From the NCBI RefSeq assembly GCF_001500065.1, contig NZ_LQIN01000001.1, positions 124,001 to 188,000 on the forward strand: a DNA stretch of 64,000 nt, in the 5' to 3' direction. Below the pieces are notes generated by a model. The model did no database searches. It had not been told where the DNA came from and saw only the letters and a program-made list of their open reading frames with translations. Shown here piece by piece: positions 30,135-41,175 of this stretch. Source of the stretch: Mycobacterium sp. IS-3022. GTDB lineage: Bacteria; Actinomycetota; Actinomycetes; Mycobacteriales; Mycobacteriaceae. The position numbers were made by a program, and so were the translations under genes. Position 1 is the stretch's first letter, and the number at the start of each line of letters is the position of its first letter.

Positions 30135-30563
30135 ATGAGCATCGAAGTCGTTTTCACCCAGGAGTCCACCGCAACCGGCGGCGGCCGCGAGGGCCACGTC
30201 AAGTCCTCGACCGGCAAGATCGATCTGAACACCAACCACCCGAAGGAGATGGGTGGCAGTGGTGAGGGCACGAACCCCGAGGAGCTGTTCTCCGCCGGGT
30301 ACGCCGCATGCTTCCTCGGCGCGCTGAGGCTGGTGGCGAAGAACAACGACGTCAAGCTGGACGACGCGACCGGCATCACCGCCCAGGTCGGCTTCGGCAA
30401 GGACCCCGAGGGCGGCTTCGGCATCAACGCGCACCTGATCGGCTACCTGCCCGGCCTCGAGCAGAGCGCGGCCGACGACCTGATGAACAAGGCGCACCAG
30501 GTCTGCCCGTACTCGAAGGCCACCCGCGGCAACATCGACGTCAAGCTGTCGGCGAAGGTTTGA
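30135..30563 (+). CDS. ohr: Organic hydroperoxide resistance protein
   Basis: 142 aa, the usual Ohr length from ATG 30135 (ATG 30123 possible). The two redox cysteines are present: YAACFLGALRL and VCPYSKATRG. The active-site Arg is probably in the early GREGHVKSS segment. Ohr reduces organic and fatty-acid peroxides using lipoylated partners. It lies 48 nt after katA in the same direction, forming a peroxide-defence pair. No ohrR regulator gene is adjacent. Confidence 0.92.
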   Translation: MSIEVVFTQESTATGGGREGHVKSSTGKIDLNTNHPKEMGGSGEGTNPEELFSAGYAACFLGALRLVAKNNDVKLDDATGITAQVGFGKDPEGGFGINAHLIGYLPGLEQSAADDLMNKAHQVCPYSKATRGNIDVKLSAKV

Positions 30564-30567
30564 GCCG

Positions 30568-31218
30568 GTGCGGATCGCCGCCCTAGCCGGCGTCGGTCTT
30601 GCGCTCGGCATGTCGATTGTGGCGCCGGCCGACGTCGCCTCGGCGCGCCCATCGGATCCCGGCGTGGTGAACTACGCCGTGCTGCCGAAGGGTTCGGTGG
30701 GCAATATCGTCGGCGCCACAATGCGATTCGAGACGACGTTCACCGATCCGGTGCAGTCGTTCCGTGTCGACAACCCGGTGTGTAACAACTGGGCCGACAT
30801 CGGTCTGCCGGACGTCTACGCCGACCCCGACCTGGCGTCGTTCAACGGTGCCGTGACGCAGGAGTCGCCCACCGACACGACACATCTGGTCAAGCAGGCG
30901 GTCGGGGTGTTCGCGACGAGCGACGCGGCCGACCGGGCCTTCCGCCGCGTCGTCGACCGCACCGTCGGCTGCAACGGCCAGACCACCGCGATGCACCTGG
31001 ACAACCTGCGCACCCAGGTCTGGACGTTCACCGGCGGGCCCACCTCGGCGACGGACGCCGACTGGGTCAAACAGGAGGCCGGCACGGATCGGCGCTGCTT
31101 CACCACCACCCGCAAGCGGGAGAACGTCCTGCTTCAGGCGAAGGTCTGCCAATCCGGGAACGGTGGCCCAGCGGTCAACGTGCTGGCCGGGGCGATGCAG
31201 AACACGCTCGGCCAGTAG
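30568..31218 (+). CDS. Secreted sensor-domain (PknH-like extracellular domain) protein, Rv3705c type
   Basis: 216 aa with a signal peptide (IAALAGVGLALGMSIVAPA, cleavage near ASA-RP). The mature domain has four cysteines in the pattern of the PknH extracellular sensor (NPVCNNWADIG, RTVGCNGQT, DRRCFTTTRK, AKVCQSG), probably two disulfides. GTG 30568 lies 4 nt after ohr. The M. tuberculosis counterpart Rv3705c lies next to egtA, as here. Ligand unknown. Confidence 0.82.
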   Translation: MRIAALAGVGLALGMSIVAPADVASARPSDPGVVNYAVLPKGSVGNIVGATMRFETTFTDPVQSFRVDNPVCNNWADIGLPDVYADPDLASFNGAVTQESPTDTTHLVKQAVGVFATSDAADRAFRRVVDRTVGCNGQTTAMHLDNLRTQVWTFTGGPTSATDADWVKQEAGTDRRCFTTTRKRENVLLQAKVCQSGNGGPAVNVLAGAMQNTLGQ

Positions 31219-31342
31219 CCGAGCGGCGCAGTCGACCACATGTAACGAACACGTCATCGAAAAAATCGCGAGACTTTGTCGGTCTCGTCTGGAAGATGGT
31301 TGAAAGGGGGCGAGCGGTCCAGACCCGGAAGGGGACGGTTGG

Positions 31343-32635
31343 GTGACCTTCACCATCACGACCGAGGTGGACGACGCGCACCCGTCGCGAGCCGCTTCGG
31401 CAGAGCTGACCAGCGTTGAGGGCGCTGCGCTGCACGTCGGTGCCGGCTGCTTGCGCGACGGCCCGGTGGGTCAGGTGGGTCTGGAGATCGAGGCGCACTG
31501 CTTCGACCTGGCCGACCCGATGCGCCGGCCGACATGGCAGCAACTCACCGACATCATCGCCGGATTGCCGGTACTTCCGGGCGGCAGCAAGGTCACCGTC
31601 GAACCCGGCGGGGCCGTCGAACTGTCCGGCCCACCATTGCCGGGCCCGATGGCCGCGATCGACGCGATGAGCGCCGACCGTGCGGTGCTGCGGGCGGCGT
31701 TCGCCGGTGCGGGCTTCGGCTTGGTCCTGCTCGGTGCCGACCCGCTGCGCGCGCCGCAGCGGATCAATCCCGGTGCCCGCTACCGCGCGATGGAGACCTT
31801 CTTCGAGGCCAGCCGGACCGGCGCCGCGGGCGCGGCGATGATGACGTCAACGGCCTCGGTGCAGATCAACCTCGACGCCGGGCCGCGGAACGGCTGGGCG
31901 GATCGGGTGCGGCTGAGCCATGCGCTCGGGCCGACGATGATCGCCGTAGCGGCGAACTCACCGCTGCTGAGCGGCCGGTTCTCCGGCTGGCAATCCGCGC
32001 GGCAACGGGTGTGGAGTCGACTGGACGCCGCTCGTTGCGGTCCTGTACTCGGCGAAAGCGGCGACGACCCGGCCTGCGACTGGGCCCGGTATGCGCTCAA
32101 AGCGCCGGTCATGCTCGTCAACAACACGGCCGCCGACGCCGAACCGGTCACCGAGTGGGTGCCGTTCGCCGACTGGGTCGAAGGACGTGTGCCGCTCGGC
32201 GGGCGCAGACCCACCGAAGCCGATCTCGATTACCACCTGACCACGCTGTTCCCCCCGGTACGGCCGCGTCAGTGGCTCGAGATCCGGTATCTCGACAGCG
32301 TGCCCGAGGCCGTCTGGCCGGCGATCGTGTTCACGCTCGTCACGCTGCTCGACGATCCGACCGCCGCGGACGTCGCCGCCGAAGCCACCGCACCCGTCGC
32401 CACCGCGTGGGATCTGGCCGCCCGGGTCGGCCTGGCCGACCGCCGGTTGCGGACCGCTGCCGAACAATGCGTGCAGGCTGCCGCCGAACGCGCGCCGGCC
32501 GAACTCGAGGAATCGATGCGACGGTTGGTGCGTTCGGTCGAGCAGGGACGGTGTCCGGCCGACGAGTTCGGCGACCGTGCCGTGAGATACGGGATCGCGC
32601 CGGCGGTCACCCAACTGGCCCGAGGAGAAATGTGA
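31343..32635 (+). CDS. egtA: Glutamate--cysteine ligase of ergothioneine biosynthesis
   Basis: 430 aa of the GCS2 family: [14 protein letters not shown] is the nucleotide/metal-binding start, with [14 protein letters not shown] and RYRAMETFF, and SVQINLDAG as metal and substrate loops. It makes gamma-glutamylcysteine, the sulfur donor used by EgtB. GTG 31343 has GGAAGGGGA upstream. The egtB start overlaps its stop (GTGA). Only a 124-nt gap precedes it, holding the operon promoter. Confidence 0.95.
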   Translation: MTFTITTEVDDAHPSRAASAELTSVEGAALHVGAGCLRDGPVGQVGLEIEAHCFDLADPMRRPTWQQLTDIIAGLPVLPGGSKVTVEPGGAVELSGPPLPGPMAAIDAMSADRAVLRAAFAGAGFGLVLLGADPLRAPQRINPGARYRAMETFFEASRTGAAGAAMMTSTASVQINLDAGPRNGWADRVRLSHALGPTMIAVAANSPLLSGRFSGWQSARQRVWSRLDAARCGPVLGESGDDPACDWARYALKAPVMLVNNTAADAEPVTEWVPFADWVEGRVPLGGRRPTEADLDYHLTTLFPPVRPRQWLEIRYLDSVPEAVWPAIVFTLVTLLDDPTAADVAAEATAPVATAWDLAARVGLADRRLRTAAEQCVQAAAERAPAELEESMRRLVRSVEQGRCPADEFGDRAVRYGIAPAVTQLARGEM

Positions 32636-33906
32636 CTTCTCGCGAAAGCATCGCGCGCGAACTCACCAGGGCACGCGAGCGCACCTTGCGGCTGGTCGAT
32701 TTCGACGACGCCGAACTGGGCCGCCAGTACAGCCCGCTGATGAGCCCGTTGGTGTGGGACCTCGCGCACATCGCGCAGCAGGAGGAGCTCTGGCTGCTGC
32801 GCGACGGCAACCCGGACCGGCCGGGCATGCTGCCGCCCGGGGTCGAGCGGCTCTACGACGCGTTCGTCAACTCCCGTGCCAGCCGCGCGAACCTGCCGCT
32901 GCTTCCGCCGTCGGACGCCAGGGCCTACTGCGGAACCGTGCGCAACCGGGTGCTCGACACGTTGGACGCGATGCCCGACGACGATCCGGCGTTCAACTTC
33001 GCACTGGTCATCAGCCACGAGAACCAGCACGACGAAACCATGTTGCAGGCGCTGAATCTGCGCACCGGCGCGCCGCTGCTCGACGCCGGCGCCCCGCTAC
33101 CCCAAGGCCGGCCGGGCGTCGCGGGCACCTCGGTCCTGGTGCCGGCCGGCGAGTTCGTCCTCGGCGTCGACGCGGTCACCGAACCGCACTCGCTGGACAA
33201 CGAGCGTCCGGCCCACGTCGTCGAGGTGCGCGCCTTCCGGATCGGCCGTGTCCCGGTCACCAACGCCGAGTGGCGCCGGTTCGTCGACGACGGCGGCTAC
33301 GACAACCCGCAATGGTGGTCGCCGCGCGGCTGGGCGCACCGGCAGGAGACGGGTCTGCGGGCACCGCAGTTCTGGAACACCGACGGCACCCGCACGCGGT
33401 TCGGCCACGTCGAGGACATCCCCGGTGACGAACCCGTCCAACACGTCACCTTCTTCGAGGCCGAGGCCTACGCGGCATGGGCCGGCGCCCGGCTACCCAC
33501 CGAGATCGAGTGGGAGAAGGCCTGTGCGTGGGACCCGGCGGTCGACGCGCGACGGCGCTATCCGTGGGGCGCCTCGGAACCGACGACGCACCTGGCCAAC
33601 CTCGGCGGCGACGCGCTGCGGCCCGCCCCCGTGGGTGCCTATCCGGCGGGCGCGTCGGCGTACGGCGCCGAACAGATGCTCGGTGACGTGTGGGAGTGGA
33701 CCACCTCGCCGCTGCGGCCGTGGCCGGGTTTCACGCCGATGATCTACGAGCAGTATTCGGCGCCGTTCTTCGATGGTGACTACAAGGTGTTGCGCGGCGG
33801 GTCATGGGCCGTGGCGGCAAGCATCCTGCGGCCCAGCTTCCGCAACTGGGACCACCCCATCCGGCGGCAGATCTTTTCGGGCGTGCGCCTGGCCTGGGAC
33901 GCTTGA
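32632..33906 (+). CDS. egtB: Ergothioneine sulfoxide synthase (hercynine oxygenase)
   Basis: 424 aa. The DinB-like N-terminal domain carries the iron triad: H46 ([11 protein letters not shown]) and H129/H133 ([11 protein letters not shown]). The C-terminal FGE-sulfatase domain has [33 protein letters not shown] and VLRGGSWA. It joins gamma-Glu-Cys to hercynine with O2. GTG 32632 overlaps the egtA stop and is preceded by GAGGAG. The egtC ATG shares one base with its stop. Confidence 0.96.
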   Translation: MTSRESIARELTRARERTLRLVDFDDAELGRQYSPLMSPLVWDLAHIAQQEELWLLRDGNPDRPGMLPPGVERLYDAFVNSRASRANLPLLPPSDARAYCGTVRNRVLDTLDAMPDDDPAFNFALVISHENQHDETMLQALNLRTGAPLLDAGAPLPQGRPGVAGTSVLVPAGEFVLGVDAVTEPHSLDNERPAHVVEVRAFRIGRVPVTNAEWRRFVDDGGYDNPQWWSPRGWAHRQETGLRAPQFWNTDGTRTRFGHVEDIPGDEPVQHVTFFEAEAYAAWAGARLPTEIEWEKACAWDPAVDARRRYPWGASEPTTHLANLGGDALRPAPVGAYPAGASAYGAEQMLGDVWEWTTSPLRPWPGFTPMIYEQYSAPFFDGDYKVLRGGSWAVAASILRPSFRNWDHPIRRQIFSGVRLAWDA

Positions 33907-34607
33907 TGTGCAGACATCTGGGGTGGCTCGGCGAACCCGTGTCGGTGGCGTCGCTGGTCCTCGAACCCGCCAACGGCCTTCTGGTGCAGTCGTATTCGCC
34001 GCGCAGGCAGAAGTACGGGCTGATGAACGCCGACGGGTGGGGCGTGGGGTTCTTCTCGGCCGATGTGGCTGACGGCACGCCCCGGCGGTGGCGCAGCGCG
34101 ACGCCGCTGTGGGGGGACGGCTCGTTCGCGTCGGTCGCGCCGGCGCTGCGCAGCGGTTGTGTGGTGGCCGCCGTGCGGTCGGCCAGCATCGGCATGCCGA
34201 TCGAGGCGACAGCGTCGGCACCGTTCACCGACGGGCACTGGCTGCTGTCGCACAACGGACTGGTGGACCGCGCCGTCCTGCCGTTGTCGCCGCGCGCCGA
34301 GTCGACGAACGACAGCGCCCTGCTGGCGGCGCTGATCTTCGATCGCGGGCTCGACGCGCTGGGCGACACCATCGTCGAAGTGGCTGCCGCGGACCCCGGT
34401 GCCCGGCTCAACATCTTGGCGGGCAACGGTTCTCGGTTGCTGGCCACCACGTGGGGGGACACCCTGTCGGTGCTGCGCCGAAGCGATGGCGTCGTGCTGG
34501 CCAGCGAACCCTACGACGACGATCCGGCCTGGGCGGAAGTTCCCGACCGTCATCTCGTACACGTGCACGGCCCGGATGTCGACCTGATCCCCCTGAAAGG
34601 ATCGTGA
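33906..34607 (+). CDS. egtC: Gamma-glutamyl-hercynylcysteine sulfoxide hydrolase
   Basis: 233-aa class II glutamine-amidotransferase fold. Met-Cys start exposes the catalytic Cys2 ([10 protein letters not shown]); [10 protein letters not shown] and [11 protein letters not shown] are the substrate-binding loops. It removes glutamate from the EgtB product. The gene is tightly coupled on both sides (TGATG junctions at 33904-33908 and 34605-34609). Confidence 0.95.
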   Translation: MCRHLGWLGEPVSVASLVLEPANGLLVQSYSPRRQKYGLMNADGWGVGFFSADVADGTPRRWRSATPLWGDGSFASVAPALRSGCVVAAVRSASIGMPIEATASAPFTDGHWLLSHNGLVDRAVLPLSPRAESTNDSALLAALIFDRGLDALGDTIVEVAAADPGARLNILAGNGSRLLATTWGDTLSVLRRSDGVVLASEPYDDDPAWAEVPDRHLVHVHGPDVDLIPLKGS

Positions 34608-35608
34608 TGACAGTCAAGCGAGGAGCGGAGGCGGATCACGCATCCACCCTGACACTGTCGAATCACCTGTCGGCCGACTCGGCTGCGGTGGCACTGCGCC
34701 GCGATGTGCTCGATGGGTTGACGCAGCAGCCGAAGTCGTTGCCGCCCAAGTGGTTTTACGATTCCGTCGGAAGCGATCTGTTCGACCAGATCACCCGCCT
34801 GCCCGAGTACTATCCGACGCGCACCGAGGCGCAGATCCTGCGGGACCGTTCCGCCGAGATCGCCGCGGCCTCCGGTGCGGACACGCTCGTCGAACTCGGC
34901 AGCGGTACATCGGAGAAAACCCGCATGCTGCTCGACGCCCTGCGGGACCGTGGGTCGCTGCGCCGGTTCATCCCGTTCGACGTCGACGTGGGGGTGCTCG
35001 CCGCCGCCGGGTCGGAGCTCAGCGTCGAGTATCCCGGCATCGAGATCGACGCAGTGGGCGGCGATTTCGACGAGCACCTCGATCGGATACCGCGGATCGG
35101 GCGCCGCCTGGTCGCGTTCCTCGGCTCGACGATCGGCAATTTCACACCCCGTCCGCGCGCAGACTTCCTCGCGGCGCTGTCGCAGACGCTGCGGCCCGGC
35201 GACACGCTGCTGTTGGGCACCGACCTGGTCAAGGACGCCGACCGGCTGGTGCGGGCCTACGACGACAGCGCGGGTGTCACCGCGAAGTTCAACCGCAACG
35301 TGCTGGCGGTGGTGAACCGGGAACTGCGCGCCAACTTCGACCCGGAGGCGTTCGAACATGTCGCGAAGTGGAACGCCGACGAGGAGCGTATCGAAATGTG
35401 GTTGCGCGCCAGGACTTCTCAGCGGGTAACGGTGCACGACCTCGATCTGACCGTCGACTTCGCCGACGGGGAGGAGATGCTGACCGAGGTGTCGTGCAAG
35501 TTCCGCCCCGACGGGGTCGCCGCCGAACTCGCCGCCGTCGGGCTGCGGCGCACCCACTGGTGGACCGACGCCGCAGGGGACTTCGGCTTGTCGCTGTCGA
35601 CGAAATGA
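34607..35608 (+). CDS. egtD: Histidine N-alpha-methyltransferase
   Basis: 333 aa. SAM-binding motif I is [16 protein letters not shown]; other family marks are [36 protein letters not shown] and [15 protein letters not shown]. It trimethylates L-histidine to hercynine, the first committed ergothioneine step. ATG 34607 shares one base with the egtC stop. Confidence 0.96.
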   Translation: MTVKRGAEADHASTLTLSNHLSADSAAVALRRDVLDGLTQQPKSLPPKWFYDSVGSDLFDQITRLPEYYPTRTEAQILRDRSAEIAAASGADTLVELGSGTSEKTRMLLDALRDRGSLRRFIPFDVDVGVLAAAGSELSVEYPGIEIDAVGGDFDEHLDRIPRIGRRLVAFLGSTIGNFTPRPRADFLAALSQTLRPGDTLLLGTDLVKDADRLVRAYDDSAGVTAKFNRNVLAVVNRELRANFDPEAFEHVAKWNADEERIEMWLRARTSQRVTVHDLDLTVDFADGEEMLTEVSCKFRPDGVAAELAAVGLRRTHWWTDAAGDFGLSLSTK

Positions 35609-36729
35609 GCCTCGGCGAACAGTGGCGGTCCGCGCGACCGGCCGTCGCAGGGCTGCATCTCGACAGCGCGGCCTGCTCGCGTCAGAGCTTCGCGGCGATG
35701 GACGCCGCCGCCCAGCACGCCCGGCACGAAGCCGAGGTCGGCGCATACGTCGCCGCCGAAGCGGCCACGCCGGTGCTGGACGCGGGGCGCGCGGCCGTCG
35801 GCGTGCTCGCAGGGCTCAACGGCAGTGACGTCGTGTTCACCACCGGCGCCAACAATGCGCTGGACCTGCTGCTGTCCGCCTGGCCGGGCCCGCGCACCCT
35901 GGCCTGCCTGCCGGGTGAGTACGGACCGAATCTGGCCGTCATGTCCGCCAACGGTTTCGACGTCCGCCCGCTGGCGGCCGACGGGGACGGACGCCTCGAC
36001 GTCGACGCATCGACGCGCATGCTGGCCGCGGACCCGCCCGCGCTGGTGCACCTGACCGCACTGGGCAGCCACCGCGGCACCGCACAGCCCCTTGCCGCGC
36101 TGACGCAGGTGTGCCGTGACCTCGACGTGCCGCTGGTGGTCGACGCCGCGCAGGCGCTCGGGCACCTCGACTGCGCGGTCGCGCCGTCGGCGATATACGG
36201 ATCGTCACGCAAATGGCTCGCCGGCCCGCGCGGAGTGGGCTTCCTGGCGATCGGACCGGCGCTTGCCGAGCGGCTGCGGCCGCGGTTGCCGCCGCCGGAC
36301 TGGAATCTGCCCTTGACGGTGATGCAGCGCCTCGAGCAAGGTGAAGCGAATGTCGCGGCCCGCGTGGGGTTTTCCGTCGCGGTCGGGGAGCATCTGGCCG
36401 CGGGACCTGCTCGGGTGCGTGACCGCCTGAGCGAGGTCGGCCGGATGACGCGCGAGGCGTTGGCCGACATTCACGGCTGGCGGGTGGTCGAGGCAACCGA
36501 CGAGCCGACGGCCGTCACCACGCTGGCGCCGACGGCCGGCGCCGATCCGCAGAAGGTGCGGGCCTGGCTGCTCGCCGAGCGGGGCATCGTCACCACCCAT
36601 GCCGAAGTGTTGCGGGCCCCATTCGAGATGACGACACCGGTGCTGCGGGCATCGCCACACGTCGATGCGACTCCAGGGGATCTCGCGCAGTTCGCCGAAG
36701 CGCTGGTGACCGCGACCGAGAAGGCCTAG
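35605..36729 (+). CDS. egtE: Hercynylcysteine sulfoxide C-S lyase (PLP-dependent)
   Basis: 374 aa, fold-type I aminotransferase class V. PLP Lys lies in [16 protein letters not shown], the Asp contacting the pyridine N in [12 protein letters not shown], and the phosphate loop in [12 protein letters not shown]. It cleaves the sulfoxide to give ergothioneine. ATG 35605 overlaps the egtD stop (ATGA). Its TAG stop overlaps the opposing ligase stop in CTAG (36726-36729). Confidence 0.95.
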   Translation: MSLGEQWRSARPAVAGLHLDSAACSRQSFAAMDAAAQHARHEAEVGAYVAAEAATPVLDAGRAAVGVLAGLNGSDVVFTTGANNALDLLLSAWPGPRTLACLPGEYGPNLAVMSANGFDVRPLAADGDGRLDVDASTRMLAADPPALVHLTALGSHRGTAQPLAALTQVCRDLDVPLVVDAAQALGHLDCAVAPSAIYGSSRKWLAGPRGVGFLAIGPALAERLRPRLPPPDWNLPLTVMQRLEQGEANVAARVGFSVAVGEHLAAGPARVRDRLSEVGRMTREALADIHGWRVVEATDEPTAVTTLAPTAGADPQKVRAWLLAERGIVTTHAEVLRAPFEMTTPVLRASPHVDATPGDLAQFAEALVTATEKA

Positions 36730-38243
36730 TCGTCGAAGCCCTCGTCCCAGGTGTGCACGGGTTCGTTGCTGTGCATCCGCGTCCCGTACCGGCGCAGCAT
36801 CTCCGCGAGCGCGGCGGGCCGCGCCATACCGCGTTCCTGCAGCGCCCGCACCGTCTCGACCTGCCAGGTGGCGCCGTTGCGACCGGACTTGGCGCGGCCC
36901 TCGATCACCCCGAGATACCTGTCGCGCACCTCGGCCGCCACCTCCCAGCGGCGCAGGCCCTCGTCGGCCATCGGCAACAACTGGCGCAGCACCAACTCGT
37001 CCGCCGTCACCTCGCCCAGGCCCGGCCAGTACAGCCGGGCGTCTATCCCGTGCTGCGCGGCCTGCACGAAATTGTGCTGTGCCGCAGGGAAACTCATTTT
37101 GGTCCACAACGGGCGGTCCTCCTCGGACAGCGTCCGTAGCGTGCCGTAGTAGAACGCGGCGTTGGCCATCATGTCCACCACGGTCGGACCCGCGGGCAAC
37201 ACCCTGTTCTCCACCCGCAGGTGCGGACGGCCGTGCACGACGTCGTACACCGGCCGGTTCCAGCGGTAGATGGTGCCGTTGTGCAGCCGCAGCTCGGCCA
37301 GCTTCGGGGTGCGGCCCTCGGCGAGCTCACGGACCGGGTCCTCGTCGGACAGTTCCGGCAATAGCGACGGGAAGTAGCGCACGTTCTCCTCGAACAAGTC
37401 GAAGATCGACGTGATCCAGCGTTCGCCGAACCAAACGCGGGGCCGCACGCCCTGTGCCTTGAGCTCGTCCGGTCGGGTGTCGGTGGCCTGGGCGAACAGT
37501 TCGATGCGGGTCTCGGCCCACAGTTCGTGGCCGAAGAAGTACGGCGAGTTGGCGCCCAGCGCGAGCTGCGGCCCGGCCAACACCTGAGCGGCATTCCAGT
37601 TCTGCGCGAACTCCGCGGGCGACACCTGAAGGTGCAGTTGCATGCTCGTACACGCGGACTCCGGCGCGATCGACGCGGTCTGCAGGCTCAGCCGTTCCGG
37701 TCCGACGATGTCGATCAAGATGTCCTCGCCACGCGCGGTGAAGATCGAGTCGTTGAGCGCCTGATACCGCGTCGACTCGCTCATCCAGTGGCCCGACAGG
37801 TGCTCAGGTAGCAGCGTCGGCAGAATCCCGATCATCACTATATGCGCGTCGTGTCGGCTGGCTTTCGTCTCGGCCGCGTTCAGGCTCGCGCGCACCTCGG
37901 ATTCCAGTTCGAGAGCAGCCCGTCCCGGCAACCGGCGTGGCGGCACGTTGAATTCGATGTTGTAAGCGCCCAATTCGGTTTGATACGCCGGATCGGCGAT
38001 CGCCTGCAGCACCTCTTGGTTGCTCATCGCGGGTTGATACGCCGAGTCGACCAGATTGCACTCGATCTCCATGCCGGTCAGCGGCCGCTCGAACTCGAAG
38101 CTCGACTGGGCGAGCATCGTCTCGAAGACGTCGAGGCACTGCTGCACCTTGCGGCGGTACTCCCGGCGGTGCGCGCCGCTGTAGCCGGTGCCCTTGACTT
38201 CCTCACCCACATCCCCATTGTCGGCGAGCGCCCGTGTTTGCAT
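36726..38243 (-). CDS. GCS2-family glutamate--cysteine ligase-like protein (Rv3698 type)
   Basis: 505 aa. The family N-terminal block [18 protein letters not shown] (acidic metal ligands), [12 protein letters not shown], a metal/substrate His in [15 protein letters not shown] and an Arg-rich loop in [17 protein letters not shown] are seen. It is a second ATP-dependent carboxylate-amine ligase beside egtA, but a different subfamily. I believe M. tuberculosis Rv3698 (similar length, next to the egt operon) is its orthologue. The substrate is not established. It shares its stop region with egtE and is divergent from the metallo-hydrolase gene. Confidence 0.82.
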   Translation of the reverse strand: MQTRALADNGDVGEEVKGTGYSGAHRREYRRKVQQCLDVFETMLAQSSFEFERPLTGMEIECNLVDSAYQPAMSNQEVLQAIADPAYQTELGAYNIEFNVPPRRLPGRAALELESEVRASLNAAETKASRHDAHIVMIGILPTLLPEHLSGHWMSESTRYQALNDSIFTARGEDILIDIVGPERLSLQTASIAPESACTSMQLHLQVSPAEFAQNWNAAQVLAGPQLALGANSPYFFGHELWAETRIELFAQATDTRPDELKAQGVRPRVWFGERWITSIFDLFEENVRYFPSLLPELSDEDPVRELAEGRTPKLAELRLHNGTIYRWNRPVYDVVHGRPHLRVENRVLPAGPTVVDMMANAAFYYGTLRTLSEEDRPLWTKMSFPAAQHNFVQAAQHGIDARLYWPGLGEVTADELVLRQLLPMADEGLRRWEVAAEVRDRYLGVIEGRAKSGRNGATWQVETVRALQERGMARPAALAEMLRRYGTRMHSNEPVHTWDEGFDD

Positions 38244-38299
38244 CGAGACACGCCGCTATTCGGTGGCATGAACCTCGCCCGGGCGGGTAGTCGGAGGCT

Positions 38300-39100
38300 A
38301 TGGACGTCACCGTCACCTTCATCGGCAATGCCACCACGCTGATCTCCGGTGGCGGCATAACCCTGTTGACGGACCCGAACTTCCTGCACCAAGGCCAGCA
38401 CGCCTACCTGGGCTACGGTCTGCTGTCCAAGCGGCGCAAAGGACCGGTGCTCGACATCGACCAGTTGCCCGCGCTCGACGGCGTGGTGCTGTCGCATATG
38501 CACGGCGACCACTGGGACCGGGTGTCGCAACGCCGCCTCGACCATGCGCTGCCGATCGTGACCACCCCGCACGCGGCGAAGCGGCTTATTCACCGCGGGT
38601 TCGGCAGCGCCGTGGCGCTGGACACCTGGCAGCACCACACCTTCGTCAAGGGCACGACGTCGGTCACCGTCACCTCACTGCCCGGTCGGCATGCGCCCAC
38701 CCCGATCGACCGCTTGCTGCCGCCGGTGATGGGCAGCATGGTCGAGTTCTCCGACGGGACGGCGCGCCGACGGCTCTACATCTCCGGAGACACGCTGCTG
38801 ATCGACGAATTGCATGACATACCAGTGCGATTCGAAGCGATCGACGTCGGCATACTGCATCTGGGCGGTACTCGACTGCCGTTCGGCAGACACCTGCCGT
38901 TCGGGCTGACGGTGACGATGGACGGTCGCCAGGGCACCGACGTCGTCGAGTTGCTCGACCTGCCCAAGATGATCCCGGTGCACTTCGACGACTATGGGGT
39001 GTTCGGCTCGCCGCTGTTCGACTTCCTCGACGAGATGAAGCGGCGCGGGCTGGGTGACCGGATCATCGAATTGGAACGCGGTTCGTCGGTCACGGTTTGA
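38300..39100 (+). CDS. MBL-fold metallo-hydrolase (UlaG/lactonase-like)
   Basis: 266 aa. Starts TVTFIGNATTLISGGGITLL, then the metal motif LSHMHGDHWD (HxHxDH), later GRH and YISGDTLLI, and a terminal MIPVHFDDYGVF His. This fits the UlaG-like branch acting on lactones, esters or phosphodiesters. ATG 38300 is preceded by GGAGG at a few nt. The acyltransferase gene starts 10 nt downstream, so both are probably in one transcript. Substrate unknown. Confidence 0.88.
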   Translation: MDVTVTFIGNATTLISGGGITLLTDPNFLHQGQHAYLGYGLLSKRRKGPVLDIDQLPALDGVVLSHMHGDHWDRVSQRRLDHALPIVTTPHAAKRLIHRGFGSAVALDTWQHHTFVKGTTSVTVTSLPGRHAPTPIDRLLPPVMGSMVEFSDGTARRRLYISGDTLLIDELHDIPVRFEAIDVGILHLGGTRLPFGRHLPFGLTVTMDGRQGTDVVELLDLPKMIPVHFDDYGVFGSPLFDFLDEMKRRGLGDRIIELERGSSVTV

Positions 39101-39110
39101 TACTGACGCG

Positions 39111-40256
39111 GTGTCAGGTCCATGGTCGGGCGACGACCAGGGTGGCCTCGAACAGGTTTCCACGGTCGACCGGGTCGCGTCGCTCACAGGGATCCGTGCT
39201 GTCGCGGCGCTGCTCGTCATGGGGACCCACGCCGCGTACGGTACGGGGGCATACAACCGCGGTTATCTCGGGTTGACGTTTGCGCGCATGGAGATCGGTG
39301 TCGCGATCTTCTTCGTGCTCTCGGGCTTTCTGCTGTTCGGTTCTTGGGTGCGGGCCACCGCGACCGGAACCGCACCGCCGAGTCTGCGCCGATACGCCCG
39401 CAGCCGGGTGCGCCGCATCATGCCCGCCTACGCGGTGACGGTGCTGCTGGCCTACGTCGTCTACGAATTCCGTCCGATCGATCCGAATCCGGGCCACAGC
39501 TGGAACGGGTTGGTGCGCAACCTCACGCTCACGCAGATTTACAGCGGCAACTACCTCACGACGTACGTGCACCAGGGCCTCACCCAGATGTGGAGCCTGG
39601 CGGTCGAGCTGGCGTTCTACGCCGTCCTGCCCGCGCTCGCATACGTGTTGCTCGGGTGGCTGTGCCGGCGCCGCTGGCGACCGGGCGTGCTGCTGGCCGG
39701 CCTGGCCGCCGTCGGTGCGCTGAGCCCGCTGTGGCTCGTCGTCCTGCACAAGACCGACTGGCTGCCGAACGGTGCCGGGTTGTGGTTGCCGCACTACCTC
39801 GTGTGGTTCATCGGGGGGATGGCACTTGCGGTGTTGGCGCACAACAACGTTCGGTGCTACGCCGTCGCGGCGCTGCCGGTCGCGCTCGTCGCCTATCTGG
39901 TGGTGGCCACCCCGATCGCGGGGCGGACCGACGCCCCGGCGCTCGACCTCGGCCAGGATCTCGCCAAGGTGATGTTCTATGCGGCGATCGCCACGCTCGT
40001 CGTCGCGCCGCTGGCGCTCGGCGACTCCGGTTGGTACTCGCGGTTGTTGAGCAGCAGGCCGATGGTGTGGCTGGGCGAGATCTCCTACGAGATCTTCCTG
40101 CTGCACGTGCTCGTGATGGAGATCGCGATGGTGTCGGTGTTGCGCTGGCAGGTCTACACCGGTTCGGTGGTGGTGCTGTTCGTCGTGACGCTGATGCTCA
40201 CGATCCCCGCCGCGTGGCTTCTGCACCGGCTCACCCGCCCCCGCCGCAGGGTTTGA
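39111..40256 (+). CDS. Acyltransferase 3 family integral membrane protein
   Basis: ~381 aa with ~10 TM helices. The family N-terminus [20 protein letters not shown] has the catalytic-type His; next come [17 protein letters not shown] and [11 protein letters not shown] (conserved Arg motif). The C-terminal [18 protein letters not shown] is also standard. These proteins acylate sugars in envelope or exported glycans. GTG 39111 lies 10 nt after the hydrolase stop and seems the best start, as no other start codon precedes the first helix. Confidence 0.88.
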   Translation: MSGPWSGDDQGGLEQVSTVDRVASLTGIRAVAALLVMGTHAAYGTGAYNRGYLGLTFARMEIGVAIFFVLSGFLLFGSWVRATATGTAPPSLRRYARSRVRRIMPAYAVTVLLAYVVYEFRPIDPNPGHSWNGLVRNLTLTQIYSGNYLTTYVHQGLTQMWSLAVELAFYAVLPALAYVLLGWLCRRRWRPGVLLAGLAAVGALSPLWLVVLHKTDWLPNGAGLWLPHYLVWFIGGMALAVLAHNNVRCYAVAALPVALVAYLVVATPIAGRTDAPALDLGQDLAKVMFYAAIATLVVAPLALGDSGWYSRLLSSRPMVWLGEISYEIFLLHVLVMEIAMVSVLRWQVYTGSVVVLFVVTLMLTIPAAWLLHRLTRPRRRV

Positions 40257-40285
40257 CCTGCGGCGACGTGGGTATCAAGGTCAAT

Positions 40286-40423
40286 ATGAAACTGATCGGT
40301 GTGCTGATCGCGCGGCATCCGGCGCTATACGACGTGCTCGATGCCCTCATCGAGTACGGGCAGCAGCGGTGGCCGTCGGTGTGGCGCGCCGCGGAGCGTC
40401 AGCAGCGCGCGACGACCACCTGA
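40286..40423 (+). CDS. Possible small protein (45 aa) overlapping the methyltransferase 3' end
   Basis: ATG 40286 opens a 45-codon frame beginning [20 protein letters not shown], with mycobacteria-like GC-rich third positions (nearly all G or C). The last 25 nt overlap the stop region of the convergent methyltransferase. The first 30 residues could form a hydrophobic then amphipathic helix; the end is basic and Thr-rich. No family is recognised and no strong ribosome site is seen (GTG 40269 is an alternative). Confidence 0.4.
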   Translation: MKLIGVLIARHPALYDVLDALIEYGQQRWPSVWRAAERQQRATTT

Positions 40424-41157
40424 GGACTCAGCAACCCGCCGCGCAGCTCCAGTTCGATGCCGGGACCGGCATGCGCGGCCAACGCCCGCAGCGCCGACGG
40501 GCTGTAGGTGCGCAGCGAGCTGATGACACCGTCGTGCGCGAAGGGGAACACCGGCGCGAACGGAAGCATGGTCGCCAGGCGCAGCAGATGAAGCGGCGAC
40601 GGTGGCCGAGGAAGGTCGATGATCAGCAGTTTGCCGGCCACCCGGGTGCCCTCGGCGATCGCGCGCGCGGCTGCCGAGGGCGGCAGGTGGTGGAAGGACA
40701 GCGCGAACACCGCCAGGTCGAACTGGCCGTCCGGGCCGCCGATCGCGGTGGCGTCCACCTGCCGGACCGTGGCGCGGGGGTGCCGGCCCAGGTCGCTGTC
40801 GGCCATCGCCTCGACCGAGGCCGCTTCCACGTCGGTGATCGTCACGTGCGCGGTCGGATGCCAGTCGAGCAGCTTGCGCGACAAACCCCCGTGCCCCGCA
40901 CCGAGTTCGAGGATCGTCGGATCGGCGACATCGGCGATCTCGGCGAGCGCGATCTCGGCGAACTTGTCGGTGGTGCCGAACCGCTCTCCGGTCCATTCCA
41001 GCGCGCGGATCACGCTGCGCTTGCGGGCGGCGTCGGCGGGACGGTCCGAATCGCGGTCCAGGTACTCGAGCCGGTCGGTTTCAAGCAGACGGTCCAGGCA
41101 CGACGCGTCGGGCCCGCCGCGCGGCATGCGGTCAATGTCGGCGAGCGGTCCGGTCAT
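40399..41157 (-). CDS. Class I SAM-dependent methyltransferase (Rv3699 type)
   Basis: ~252 aa. Motif I is [17 protein letters not shown], followed by the acidic TITDVEAAS and motif IV-like [19 protein letters not shown]; the tail [15 protein letters not shown] closes the Rossmann fold. Start ATG 41157 has a TGGA ahead; ATG 41169 or 41166 would add a few residues. It is divergent from glpK with only 6-18 nt between starts, so its promoter must lie inside glpK or the transcript is nearly leaderless. Substrate unknown. Confidence 0.85.
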   Translation of the reverse strand: MTGPLADIDRMPRGGPDASCLDRLLETDRLEYLDRDSDRPADAARKRSVIRALEWTGERFGTTDKFAEIALAEIADVADPTILELGAGHGGLSRKLLDWHPTAHVTITDVEAASVEAMADSDLGRHPRATVRQVDATAIGGPDGQFDLAVFALSFHHLPPSAAARAIAEGTRVAGKLLIIDLPRPPSPLHLLRLATMLPFAPVFPFAHDGVISSLRTYSPSALRALAAHAGPGIELELRGGLLSPQVVVARC

Positions 41158-41175
41158 GTAGTCCATCATGAAGGA

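Noticed and set aside
31534..32631. N-terminal extension of egtB reading through egtA in another frame
   Set aside because: Arg-rich shadow of egtA; the GTGA overlap at 32632 with GAGGAG upstream gives the known EgtB N-terminus.
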